Positions 32,259 through 39,821 of a stretch of 53,322 nucleotides of DNA are shown here, piece by piece. A program made the position numbers and the translations under genes. Location: contig JAFZSP010000072.1 in the NCBI GenBank assembly GCA_017619335.1, positions 1 to 53,322 on the forward strand. Direction: 5' to 3'. The notes under the pieces are model-generated. The model ran no database searches. It was not told the origin of the DNA and saw only the letters and a list, made by a program, of their open reading frames with translations. Origin of the DNA: Bacteroidaceae bacterium. Lineage in GTDB: Bacteria; Bacteroidota; Bacteroidia; Bacteroidales; Bacteroidaceae. How positions within the stretch are numbered: position 1 is the stretch's first letter; every line of letters begins with the position of its first letter.

Positions 32259-33443
32259 TCAATCAAAGACCTTCAACAAGAAGCGCGGCGCGCAGCGCAG
32301 GAAGATTCCGAAGGAGAAATTATTGGCAAATGTGGCGGATTCCACACGACCGTCGGGTCGGGTTAATGCACCTGCCCGCAATGGGTAAACCTCTGCTTTA
32401 ATGCCGAGTACATAATCTTCTGAAAAAGAATATTTCCACTCGCCTCCAATCCGCGGCGTCAAGAGATAGGAGAAGCGGGCACCAGGCTCTTTCTGCGAGA
32501 GGGTGGAATAGAACGGTGCGCCGTAGAGCGACACGAAATCCCGGCCATAGAACAGTCCACCGAACAGGTGGAATCCACCCGCCAGCTGAGCGTCCACCTG
32601 AACAGCGCCTGCCAGGCCCGCGTTGAACGGCCACAGGTGTCCGCTCTGTTGCCAGCAGCCCAGCGCCAGCGCTTCTGCGGTGAGGCTGTGCAGGACACGG
32701 CCCGCAGCGTTCCATCCGACACCCAGCCCCGCCGCACCGTTCGTGATGGTCTGCACGCCCATTGGGGTGGCGTCCTGTTCGCCGCCGCGGTGCTGAATCA
32801 GGATTTCCACGGGCACAAACCAGTGGAGCGGGGAGTGTGGAGCGTTGAGGGAGAAACGCTGGACCACACCGATGGTGAAAGCCTCCTGATGGGTGTCCTC
32901 TTCAAAGATGTAACTCTGCCAGTTGATCCATGCATCCACGTTCCATCGTGGGCGGTTCACCAAGAGCTGGAATCCCATTTCGGGATCTTGTGTCAGTGTG
33001 AGTTCCGGATTCCAAAGAGATTCTGTAATCCCGTGCTTTTCAGCGCCGTAGATATTTCCCAGGACAAGATTCACCGAACCCAGTTGCGCCTGAGCCCTGA
33101 AGAAAGGAAGCACGTGGGCGCCTTGCTGGTATTGGTTTCCCTTCCAGCGTCCTATATCGTGATAGGCGTAACAGGGATATTTGTTGGCACCGTCATAGAC
33201 AAGTGCGTGAAAACCAGCCTCCAACCTTACGTTCTCCAATGGCTGATAGGACAGTCGCGGCTGCACCCAAAAGCCTGGAAGGGAATAGCCACGTGCCTGC
33301 TCGCCCTCAAACTCGTTATCCTTGAAGAAGGAAATGTTGTCCACGGCCACCGCCAACTGCCCTTTCTCATCCGCAGACAATTCCTGAGCAGACAGCGGTA
33401 AAACGACAGACAAACAGAGTAAAAAAGCTTGAATTCTGTACAT
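32259..33443 (-). CDS. Predicted outer-membrane beta-barrel protein, unknown function
   Basis: 394 residues from the ATG at 33443 (MYRIQAFLLCLSVVLPLSAQ is the signal peptide). The rest is a run of amphipathic beta strands rich in aromatics, such as GFWVQPRLSYQPLENVRLEAGFHALVY, GAHVLPFFRAQAQLGSVNLVLG, LAGGFHLFGGLFYGRDFVSLY and FSYLLTPRIGGEWKYSFSEDYVLGIKAEVYPL, ending in an aromatic-hydrophobic C-terminus (FLRCAPRFLLKVFD). I do not recognise a named family. It may be a porin-like or lipid-handling barrel. Confidence 0.7.
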   Translation of the reverse strand: MYRIQAFLLCLSVVLPLSAQELSADEKGQLAVAVDNISFFKDNEFEGEQARGYSLPGFWVQPRLSYQPLENVRLEAGFHALVYDGANKYPCYAYHDIGRWKGNQYQQGAHVLPFFRAQAQLGSVNLVLGNIYGAEKHGITESLWNPELTLTQDPEMGFQLLVNRPRWNVDAWINWQSYIFEEDTHQEAFTIGVVQRFSLNAPHSPLHWFVPVEILIQHRGGEQDATPMGVQTITNGAAGLGVGWNAAGRVLHSLTAEALALGCWQQSGHLWPFNAGLAGAVQVDAQLAGGFHLFGGLFYGRDFVSLYGAPFYSTLSQKEPGARFSYLLTPRIGGEWKYSFSEDYVLGIKAEVYPLRAGALTRPDGRVESATFANNFSFGIFLRCAPRFLLKVFD

Positions 33444-33461
33444 TTCTTTAAGATTTTGGCA

Positions 33462-33469
33462 CAAAAGTA
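33462..33469 (-). promoter_or_regulatory. -7 element of the beta-barrel gene
   Basis: TACTTTTG on the minus strand, 18 bases upstream of the start codon, implying a short leader. Confidence 0.6.
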
Positions 33470-33533
33470 ATCATTCGTCGGCACTCTGCCACACTTTTCC
33501 GTCATTTTTTAAGGTTGTTGGCTGAAAAAGTAG

Positions 33534-33541
33534 TAAATTTG
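33534..33541 (+). promoter_or_regulatory. -7 element of nth, almost abutting the start codon
   Basis: TAAATTTG ends 7 bases before the nth ATG (33549). With the usual distance from the -7 element to the transcription start, the mRNA would be leaderless or nearly so. Confidence 0.65.
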
Positions 33542-33548
33542 CAGCCTC

Positions 33549-34190
33549 ATGAATAAAAAACAACGATATAACACCGTCATCAGCTACTTCCGAGAGGCCA
33601 TGCCTGTGGCCGAAACCGAGTTGCACTACGGTTCCCACTTCCAGCTCCTCGTGGCAGTGATGTTGAGTGCGCAGTGTACCGACAAACGTGTCAACCTGGT
33701 CACCCCGGCACTCTTCCAGGCCTTCCCCACTCCAACGGCGATGGCCGCCGCCACAGAGGAAGAGGTGCTGGCGTTTGTCAGCAGCGTCAGTTACCCCAAC
33801 AGCAAGGCCCGGCACCTGGTGCAGGCCGCCCGGCAGTTGGTGGAACGCTTCGACGGCCGTGTGCCAGAGACCTTGGAGGAGCTGACGTCCCTGCCCGGCG
33901 TGGGTCGTAAGACGGCCAACGTGGTGATGAGTGTGGCCTTCGGGCAGGCTCGGATGGCCGTGGATACCCATGTCTTCCGCGTCAGTCACCGCTTGGGGCT
34001 GGTGGGTGACAAAGCCACCACTCCGTTGGCGGTGGAGAAGGAGCTGGTGAAGAACATTCCCGAGGAAGACATTCCGCGAGCCCACCACTGGCTCATTTTG
34101 CACGGCAGATACGTGTGCACAGCCCTCAAACCGCACTGTTTGGAGTGCGGATTGCAGCGCGCGTGCCTGTTCTTTAATAAAAAGTCTTAA
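33549..34190 (+). CDS. nth: Endonuclease III
   Basis: 213 residues. DNA glycosylase/AP-lyase for oxidised pyrimidines in base excision repair. The helix-hairpin-helix is LPGVGRKTANVV with catalytic K121; D139 in VDTHVFRVSHRLGL is the second catalytic residue. The [4Fe-4S] cluster ligands are C190, C197, C200 and C206, in the canonical C-x6-C-x2-C-x5-C spacing. LSAQCTDKRVN near residue 40-49 is also diagnostic. Confidence 0.97.
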   Translation: MNKKQRYNTVISYFREAMPVAETELHYGSHFQLLVAVMLSAQCTDKRVNLVTPALFQAFPTPTAMAAATEEEVLAFVSSVSYPNSKARHLVQAARQLVERFDGRVPETLEELTSLPGVGRKTANVVMSVAFGQARMAVDTHVFRVSHRLGLVGDKATTPLAVEKELVKNIPEEDIPRAHHWLILHGRYVCTALKPHCLECGLQRACLFFNKKS

Positions 34191-34194
34191 TTTC

Positions 34195-34226
34195 TTTGGA
34201 AGACTCAGCAGAAAAGTGTACTTTTG
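34195..34226 (+). promoter_or_regulatory. Promoter of pgk
   Basis: TTTG (34195-34198), 20 nt spacer, TACTTTTG (34219-34226). It leaves a leader of about 90 nt before the ATG at 34322, AT-rich and without clear structure. Confidence 0.85.
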
Positions 34227-34321
34227 CAGCGATTTCAGACAATAACAACCGTGATTTCTCACGAAAACGACATAGAATATCCATTAAACATTCAACTTTT
34301 AATCATTAAACAATTCTCAAA

Positions 34322-35590
34322 ATGACCATTCACGATTACAAATTTGCTGGCAAGAAAGCCATCGTTCGTGTTGACTTCAATGTGCCCCTCGACGGCAATG
34401 GTAACATCACCGATGACACCCGTATCCGCGGTGCCCTGCCCACTCTGAAGAAGGTGCTGGCCGACGGCGGCGCCCTCATCATTATGTCCCACATGGGCAA
34501 ACCCAAGGGCAAGGTGAATCCGAAGCTGTCCCTCCAACAGATCGTTCCCGCCGTGAGCGCTGCCCTCGGTGTGGACGTCAAGTTTGCTCCCGACTGCGCC
34601 AAGGCTGCCGAGCAGGCTGCTGCCCTGAAGATGGGCGAAGCACTGCTGCTGGAAAACCTGCGCTACTATCCCGAAGAGGAAGGCAAGCCCGTGGGTATTG
34701 ACAAGGAAGATCCCGCCTACGACGCCGCCAAGAAGGCCATGAAGGAAAGCCAGAAGGAGTTCGCCAAGACCCTCGCTTCCTACGCCGACTGCTATGTGAT
34801 GGATGCTTTCGGCACCGCACACCGCCGTCACGCCTCCACGGCTGTGATTGCCGACTACTTCGACGCCGACAACAAGATGCTCGGCCTGCTCATGGAGAAG
34901 GAAGTGCAAGCCGTTGACAATGTGCTGAATAACATCCGTCGCCCCTTCGTCGCCATCATGGGTGGCAGCAAGGTCAGCACCAAGATCGGTATCATCGAGA
35001 ACCTGCTGGGCAAGGTCGATAAGCTCATCCTCTGCGGTGGCATGACCTACACCTTCATGAAGGCTCACGGCGGCGAGATCGGCAACAGCATCGTAGAGTT
35101 GGACAAGCTGGACGTGGCCCTCGGCGTTGAGGAAATGGCCAAGAAGAACGGCGTGGAACTCGTGCTGGCCGAGGACAGCATCTGCTGCACAGGTTATGAC
35201 TTCGGAACCTTCTCCGTGAAGCCCGGTGCCGAGATCAAGACGTTCCCCTCCAACGCCATTGAGGCTGGTTGGGACGGTCTGGATGTGGGACCGAAGAGCC
35301 AGGCCAAGTTCGCCAAGGCCATCGAAGGTGCCAAGACCATTCTGTGGAACGGCCCCGCAGGCTGCTTCGAATGTGATGACTTTGACAAGGGCAGCCGTGC
35401 TGTGGGCGAGGCTGTTGCCAAGGCTACTGCCGAAGGCGCCTTCTCCCTCATCGGCGGCGGCGACAGCGTGGCTTGTGTCCACAAGTTCGGTCTGGAAGAC
35501 AAGGTCAGCTACATCAGCACCGGTGGTGGCGCTCTCTTAGAGGCCATCGAGGGTAAGGTGCTCCCGGGCGTAGCTGCCATCCAGGGCTAA
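34322..35590 (+). CDS. pgk: Phosphoglycerate kinase
   Basis: 422 residues, normal for the Bacteroidota enzyme that transfers phosphate from 1,3-bisphosphoglycerate to ADP. Seen: [65 protein letters not shown], the hinge [21 protein letters not shown] and the GGGDSVA nucleotide loop near the C-terminus. Codon use is strongly biased towards C-ending codons compared with accessory genes, in keeping with high expression. It has its own promoter and is followed by a palindromic repeat. Confidence 0.98.
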   Translation: MTIHDYKFAGKKAIVRVDFNVPLDGNGNITDDTRIRGALPTLKKVLADGGALIIMSHMGKPKGKVNPKLSLQQIVPAVSAALGVDVKFAPDCAKAAEQAAALKMGEALLLENLRYYPEEEGKPVGIDKEDPAYDAAKKAMKESQKEFAKTLASYADCYVMDAFGTAHRRHASTAVIADYFDADNKMLGLLMEKEVQAVDNVLNNIRRPFVAIMGGSKVSTKIGIIENLLGKVDKLILCGGMTYTFMKAHGGEIGNSIVELDKLDVALGVEEMAKKNGVELVLAEDSICCTGYDFGTFSVKPGAEIKTFPSNAIEAGWDGLDVGPKSQAKFAKAIEGAKTILWNGPAGCFECDDFDKGSRAVGEAVAKATAEGAFSLIGGGDSVACVHKFGLEDKVSYISTGGGALLEAIEGKVLPGVAAIQG

Positions 35591-35602
35591 CCTCAATAAC
35601 AG

Positions 35603-35638
35603 AAGACCCTCCCCTCACCCTCCCTAAAGGGAGGGAGT
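35603..35638. repeat. GC-rich palindromic repeat, copy 1 (intergenic)
   Basis: AAGACCC, a C-rich stretch, then the palindrome CCCTCCCT-AA-AGGGAGGG (35618-35635). Copy 2 (35701-35737) is the reverse complement of this element, 62 bases away, and copy 3 is at 50887-50923. It may also act as a weak terminator after pgk. Confidence 0.8.
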
Positions 35639-35669
35639 GGTCACCATTAAGAATTGTAACCATATTTCT

Positions 35670-36662
35670 ATGGAAAAGAATTCAAAGCGCAAAAGTGACT
35701 ACTCCCTCCCTCTCAGGGAGGGCGGGGGGTGGGTCTTTTCTATCATCCTTCTTCTGCTCTCCGCCTGCCACTCCTCTCCCACCCTTTCACCAGAGGAAGA
35801 AGCACGGCGAGACTCTGCAGCCCTTCACGTGGCCCTGATGCCCGTGGCAGACTGCCTGCCGTTCTATGTGGCCCAGCGCACCGGAATCTACGACCGGCTC
35901 GGCCTCGACCTGCGGATCCACACCTTCTGGGCGCAGCTCGACACCGACACCGCCCTGCTCCGACGCCGTGTGCACCTGGCCTATAGCGACTTGGCCCGTG
36001 CCATCATGATTCAGCAGGCCGACACGTTTGACCTGCGGGCCGTGGCTGCCACCGACGGAGAACTGCAGCTCATCACGGCGCATCGCGGACGCGTGCGCAA
36101 CCTCAACCAGTTGAAAGAGAGGATGGTGGCTGTGGCACGTCACAGTATCACAGACTACTGGAGCGACCGAATGATGGACAGTGCCCGAATGGTCCAGACC
36201 GACATCTTCCGTCCACAAATCAACAACGTGCGCATCCGCACAGACATGCTCTGCAACGGAACCATGGACGCTGCCCTGCTGCCCGAGCCCTTCGCCACAG
36301 AAGCCCGTCTGCGGGGCAACAACCTGAATTTCACCACCCGCTCCTTGGATCCCCGTCTGGCAGCCCTGGTGGCACCTTCTGCCGTACTCGCAGACACCAC
36401 ACGTCTGCGCCAGCTGCGCCTCCTCTTCCAAGGATATGACGAGGCGCTCGGCCTGCGAGACAGCTTCCCGCGACTGCTGCGGGAGCTCTGCCAGACACCC
36501 GACACCCTGCGGGACACCATCAGCCGCGCACTGCCTGTTCCGGCGGCGCTCTCCACGCCACGTGCCTCAGATGCAGAAGCCGCCCTCAGATGGCTCGCCA
36601 CCAGAGACAAAGCGCGCAAAGGTTATACCATCGACACGCTCATCTACGAACTGAAACGTTAA
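35670..36662 (+). CDS. Orphan solute-binding lipoprotein (NMT1/TauA-like)
   Basis: 330 residues from the ATG at 35670. The N-terminal segment is unusual: MEKNSKRKSDYSLPLREGGG is partly encoded by a palindromic repeat (35701-35737), followed by the hydrophobic core WVFSIILLLLSAC with lipobox Cys. The mature part has a type-2 periplasmic binding fold: LHVALMPVADCLPFYVAQRTGIYDRLGLDLRI, VHLAYSDLARAIMIQQA, LNQLKERMVAVARHSITDYW and GTMDAALLPEPFATEARL. This pattern resembles substrate-binding proteins for nitrate, taurine or thiamine precursors, but no ABC transporter genes are near. Ligand unknown. Confidence 0.78.
   Translation: MEKNSKRKSDYSLPLREGGGWVFSIILLLLSACHSSPTLSPEEEARRDSAALHVALMPVADCLPFYVAQRTGIYDRLGLDLRIHTFWAQLDTDTALLRRRVHLAYSDLARAIMIQQADTFDLRAVAATDGELQLITAHRGRVRNLNQLKERMVAVARHSITDYWSDRMMDSARMVQTDIFRPQINNVRIRTDMLCNGTMDAALLPEPFATEARLRGNNLNFTTRSLDPRLAALVAPSAVLADTTRLRQLRLLFQGYDEALGLRDSFPRLLRELCQTPDTLRDTISRALPVPAALSTPRASDAEAALRWLATRDKARKGYTIDTLIYELKR
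35701..35737. repeat. GC-rich palindromic repeat, copy 2 (inside coding sequence)
   Basis: Reverse complement of copy 1, with palindrome CCCTCCCT-CTC-AGGGAGGG (35704-35722). It encodes SLPLREGGGWV in the signal-peptide region of the lipoprotein. Confidence 0.8.
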
Positions 36663-36671
36663 CCACTCCAC

Positions 36672-39038
36672 ATGGATTTCAAAGCTTTCAACAAGATATC
36701 AGAAGAAGCAGAAGAGGCCATCCGTGAACGCCGCTTCCTGGATGCAGTGGCCCTCACCAGAGCCATTGTACAAGACCTGGACACAGAGGGCTCCGCCCAG
36801 CTCCTCCAAGAGCTGCAAGACCAGTATGTGGAACTGCTTCACAGGCACTTTCAGGCCGACAACACTCCCGAGACAGACGTCAAAGACCCTTCGGCGGAAA
36901 TCAATCATCTGTTTGAAGACCTGATAATCCTCTTCAGCCGAATGCGCTTCGTATGGCTGCGCTTGAAGAGCGGCACAGCCTACGGTGAAGTCTCCCGGAA
37001 CCTGACCACGGACTTCTTCGGAGGGAAAGCCACTCACCAGTTGGAACAGCTGTCACAATACCCCGATGGAGCCCCACTGGACCAGACGTACTATGAGTCC
37101 CTGGACAACGTTTTCAACCTCATCTGGTGCTCCCATCTGTTTGCAGAGAAAACACAAGAAAGCGCAGAACGCTTCAATCAGACCAGCCTCTTCACCCGCA
37201 GGACACTGGTCTCGGCATTCCTCCTGCTGGAGCTCATCGGATATGATCACGTCTCCATCTACTACCTCCTGTCCATGGGAGGCAAAGCCCTTAAAGATAT
37301 GGAAGAGAATGACTTAAAAGACGCCGATGATTCACAAGTGCAGGCGCGGGGACAGGAAATCCTGGACTTGCTGTTGCGCATCGCCGTGATCTTCGTGCTG
37401 ATATACAAGCGCTATTCCCACCTCATCCAGTTTATGCCTTCCATCCAGCGTGGAATCCAGCTTTTCCTGGAGACAGAATACATCCGTCAAGAGATGCCGG
37501 AACTCTTCCGGGCGTTCATCAACCAATCCCTCACAGACTCTGTAGATAAGAAAGTGGACGACACCCTCCAGCTGGTCAAAGAAGCATTGGAGAAGCACCA
37601 GCCCCACCTGGGTTCCAGTGATGACGAAGAGTCGGACCAGAAGCTCGGCGAACAGGGGTTCCGCATGGAGGTGAAAGCCATCAGAATAGACCGCAACAGT
37701 GAAGAACGCCTCTTCCGCCGCATGATGGATTTCTCCCGCAACATCGACGAACTGCGCAGCCACGAAATGGATGTGAATGCCAGCAGCATGCGCTTCATGA
37801 AGCATTTCCGCTTCTTCGAGAATCCCGCACACTGGTTCTATCCATTCACCACAGAACTGCCTCTTTTCCATGACATTATTTACAGGAAAGGGAAAATCAG
37901 CACGCTGACCCGTGGCATTATGTTCTGCAACCGTTACTGTGACAGTGACTGTTATTCCTACCTCTCTATGATGGAATACCTCCATCAACGCGGTGCAGGC
38001 AAGATTCACGAACAGATTCAGGACGAGCTGGAACGTCTTCAGGACGAGGACGATGAGGACGATGAAGGCTTTGGCGCAGGACACATTGACTTCGGACAGC
38101 ACCAGGAGGACGACGACAGTGTCGAGTTCTCCGACCGCCAGCTGCCGCCGCTCTTCAACTATTGCCAGAGCCTGCAACGATTCTTCACCACCTTCCCGGC
38201 CGCCAAGCCTTTCAACCTGCAAGAAACGTTCCGTCTCGGTGAAGAACTGCTGCTGCCCACGCAGCCCTTCTTCCAGCAATTTTTCACCTCCTTCGAGCAG
38301 ATTGAATACACCAGCGAGACACTCCTGCAGATGGGAGCCAGCCGTGAAGTCATCATCCTGATGGACTGGGCGGCAGACACCTTCGGCATCAACACCAAGC
38401 TCCTGACACTGAGAGGCTATGCTGCCATGCAATCACAGAAATGGTCCTCTGCCCTCTCCGATTTCCAGCAGGCACTCCTCCTTCAGGAAGACGATGAAAT
38501 CTCCCTCTCCATGGCACGCTGTTATGAAGCCCTGCAAGACTGGGAAGGCGCTCTGCCGCTGCTCCAGCACGAGATCGAGCGGCAAGGCGAAGCCCCCTCC
38601 TCAGACATCATTGAGGAGACCGCCCGCTGCCTCATCCAGCTCAGCCGATGGGACGAGGCCGCACAGCTCTTCTTCCGCCTGGAATTCATGGAGAAACACC
38701 TCACGGTGGCCCGCAGAGGTATCGCCTGGTGCGCGCTGCATCAGGGCAAATACGAGCGCGCCGAGCAGTACTACCGCCAGCTCATCCAGGAGAAGAAACG
38801 CGCCTCCTGGGAGGATTACATCAACCTGGGCCACGCCCTCTGGCTTCAAGGCAAAGCCGCCGAGGCGCTGGACACCTACCGCAAGTTTGTCATCCGTTTC
38901 AACCGCACCAAGAAAGAGAAGCGAGGCACCTTCACCCACTGGACCAGTGCCTTCCACGAGGACGCCACTCACCTGCTCTCCACCCACTTTTCCGCTTCAC
39001 AGATCGCGCTGATGCTGGACGCCATCAACCTGAAATAA
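36672..39038 (+). CDS. Large TPR-repeat protein, unknown function
   Basis: 788 residues, helical throughout, with no signal peptide or clear membrane segment. The N-terminal part (1-330) contains coiled-coil-like stretches; a strongly acidic low-complexity segment lies around 455-475 (LQDEDDEDDEGFG). The C-terminal 230 residues hold TPR units: LTLRGYAAMQSQKWSSALSDFQQALLL, SLSMARCYEALQDWEGALPLLQHEI, AWCALHQGKYERAEQYYRQLI and NLGHALWLQGKAAEALDTYRKFV. I do not recognise a named family for the N-terminal part. It starts 9 bases after the lipoprotein stop, so the two are probably co-transcribed. Probably a cytoplasmic scaffold. Confidence 0.8.
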   Translation: MDFKAFNKISEEAEEAIRERRFLDAVALTRAIVQDLDTEGSAQLLQELQDQYVELLHRHFQADNTPETDVKDPSAEINHLFEDLIILFSRMRFVWLRLKSGTAYGEVSRNLTTDFFGGKATHQLEQLSQYPDGAPLDQTYYESLDNVFNLIWCSHLFAEKTQESAERFNQTSLFTRRTLVSAFLLLELIGYDHVSIYYLLSMGGKALKDMEENDLKDADDSQVQARGQEILDLLLRIAVIFVLIYKRYSHLIQFMPSIQRGIQLFLETEYIRQEMPELFRAFINQSLTDSVDKKVDDTLQLVKEALEKHQPHLGSSDDEESDQKLGEQGFRMEVKAIRIDRNSEERLFRRMMDFSRNIDELRSHEMDVNASSMRFMKHFRFFENPAHWFYPFTTELPLFHDIIYRKGKISTLTRGIMFCNRYCDSDCYSYLSMMEYLHQRGAGKIHEQIQDELERLQDEDDEDDEGFGAGHIDFGQHQEDDDSVEFSDRQLPPLFNYCQSLQRFFTTFPAAKPFNLQETFRLGEELLLPTQPFFQQFFTSFEQIEYTSETLLQMGASREVIILMDWAADTFGINTKLLTLRGYAAMQSQKWSSALSDFQQALLLQEDDEISLSMARCYEALQDWEGALPLLQHEIERQGEAPSSDIIEETARCLIQLSRWDEAAQLFFRLEFMEKHLTVARRGIAWCALHQGKYERAEQYYRQLIQEKKRASWEDYINLGHALWLQGKAAEALDTYRKFVIRFNRTKKEKRGTFTHWTSAFHEDATHLLSTHFSASQIALMLDAINLK

Positions 39039-39060
39039 GCCCACAAAACTGCCCGCGTCC

Positions 39061-39142
39061 ATACGACTTGGCACTTGCGGCCTGTCCCTTCGGCACTTTC
39101 TTTTATACGACTTGGCACTTGCGGCCATACGACTTGGCACTT
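39061..39142. repeat. Three imperfect copies of ATACGACTTGGCACTT
   Basis: Copies start at 39061, 39105 and 39127; the first two extend with GCGGCC to 22 bases. A GGCACTTTC fragment lies between copies 1 and 2, and the inverse GAAGTGCC follows at 39163. The spacing is uneven. Confidence 0.8.
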
Positions 39143-39202
39143 TCCTTTATTCGCGGGACCTCGAAGTGCCAGACGCTGCACAAATACCGCAGTACCCTTT
39201 TC

Positions 39203-39227
39203 CTTGTCCAAACCGTTGCTGGACAAG
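39203..39227. other. Hairpin CTTGTCCA/TGGACAAG
   Basis: Perfect 8-bp stem with a 9-base loop. No U-tract follows. It directly precedes the palindromic repeat at 39233. Confidence 0.6.
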
Positions 39228-39232
39228 TCTCA

Positions 39233-39321
39233 GCCCCAGAGGGGCGTAATAGGGGTAGCCAGCCGTTTTAACGGCTGGTATGAAGGGGCGGGGAAATACG
39301 CGTGCCTTTAGGTACGCGACA
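39233..39321. repeat. Single arm of the REP-like element found at 27323-27586
   Basis: Contains, in order, GCCCC-AGA-GGGGC, the hairpin GTAGCCAGCCG/CGGCTGGTA and the block ACGCGTGCC...GGTACGCGAC. Aligned by eye to the reverse complement of 27446-27531, the order and most bases agree. Here it occurs as a singlet rather than a mirrored doublet. Confidence 0.8.
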
Positions 39322-39344
39322 TCAAAAATATTTTTTTTCTTCAG

Positions 39345-39398
39345 AAAACACTACACTCTACACTGATCCTACCCAATTAGTGTAGAGTGTAGTGTTTT
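39345..39398 (+). terminator. Perfect 20-bp inverted repeat, possible terminator
   Basis: Arms 39345-39364 and 39379-39398 are fully complementary with a 14-base loop; the right arm ends in a T-run (GTGTTTTTC). It could terminate transcription from the TPR gene, but its length is unusual for a simple terminator, and another role is possible. Confidence 0.55.
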
Positions 39399-39485
39399 TC
39401 AAACAAAATAATTTTTTTCATGAAACCTTTATCTTGACCTATTTTACTTCATTTTTCACCTTTCTTGTCACTTTTTCCTCTCTTT

Positions 39486-39518
39486 TTTGCGCCATCTCGC
39501 AAAAAAGTGCTATCTTTG
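39486..39518 (+). promoter_or_regulatory. Promoter-like sequence in the 1.1-kb gap, plus strand
   Basis: TTTG (39486-39489), 21 nt, TATCTTTG (39511-39518). It reads towards a 34-codon open frame at 39540. Confidence 0.7.
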
Positions 39519-39539
39519 TCCCCCGAAAAAGCATTGCCA

Positions 39540-39644
39540 ATGACAACAATAGAAGTGAGTCTCAACAAAACAATACCCGCCAACTTGACCTTACGGCCAG
39601 AGGTTGGCGGGATTCATCGCTGCAAAAGTACAGACTTCTTCTGA
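39540..39644 (+). CDS. Candidate small ORF (34 codons)
   Basis: ATG at 39540, 22 bases after a good promoter. Predicted product begins MTTIEVSLNKTIPANLTLRP and ends HRCKSTDFF; it is not hydrophobic and I do not recognise it. A 9-bp hairpin (39576-39611) lies in the middle of the frame and a minus-strand promoter overlaps its end, so coding is doubtful; the region may instead be two overlapping small RNAs. Confidence 0.3.
   Translation: MTTIEVSLNKTIPANLTLRPEVGGIHRCKSTDFF
39565..39617 (-). ncRNA. Candidate small RNA on the minus strand
   Basis: From the minus promoter at 39623-39654 a transcript would start near 39617 and meet at once the hairpin CCCGCCAAC/GTTGGCGGG (arms 39603-39611 and 39576-39584), followed on that strand by TATTGTTTTGTTG. 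That gives a terminated RNA of about 50 nt, antisense to the small ORF. Ends are estimates. Confidence 0.35.
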
Positions 39645-39654
39645 TTCGTGCAAA
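39623..39654 (-). promoter_or_regulatory. Promoter-like sequence in the gap, minus strand
   Basis: On the minus strand: TTTG (39651-39654), 20 nt, TACTTTTG (39623-39630): an ideal match with no annotated gene downstream. Confidence 0.7.
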
Positions 39655-39687
39655 TTTTTCTGCACTTTTCTGCTGACGACCATCCTC

Positions 39688-39719
39688 TTTACATCGTTTT
39701 TCCTTCCTTTTGATGTAAA
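39688..39719. other. Hairpin TTTACATC/GATGTAAA
   Basis: Perfect 8-bp stem around a pyrimidine-rich 16-base loop, in otherwise unassigned T-rich DNA between the two plus-strand promoters. Confidence 0.5.
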
Positions 39720-39785
39720 TCAAGGGGGCCGCAGAGCTTTTTTCCTTCATTTTTAGCCTTTCCCCTCACTTTTTCCTCTTTTTTC

Positions 39786-39816
39786 TTTGTAAGTTCCCAC
39801 TTTATGCGTACTTTTG
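39786..39816 (+). promoter_or_regulatory. Promoter of the structured leader / PEGA gene
   Basis: TTTG (39786-39789), 19 nt, TACTTTTG (39809-39816). Transcription would begin near 39822, about 345 bases before the ATG at 40166. Confidence 0.75.
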
Positions 39817-39821
39817 CGGTG

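Noticed and set aside
34292..35482. 396-codon open frame on the minus strand over pgk
   Set aside because: Antisense to a clear phosphoglycerate kinase with strong codon bias, which by itself produces long antisense frames rich in Gly, Val and His.
37332..38432. 366-codon open frame on the minus strand over the TPR gene
   Set aside because: No known domain, and the plus-strand TPR frame is continuous for 788 residues.
39061..39142. CRISPR array
   Set aside because: Only three copies with 28- and 6-base spacing, units not palindromic, no cas genes anywhere in the window.
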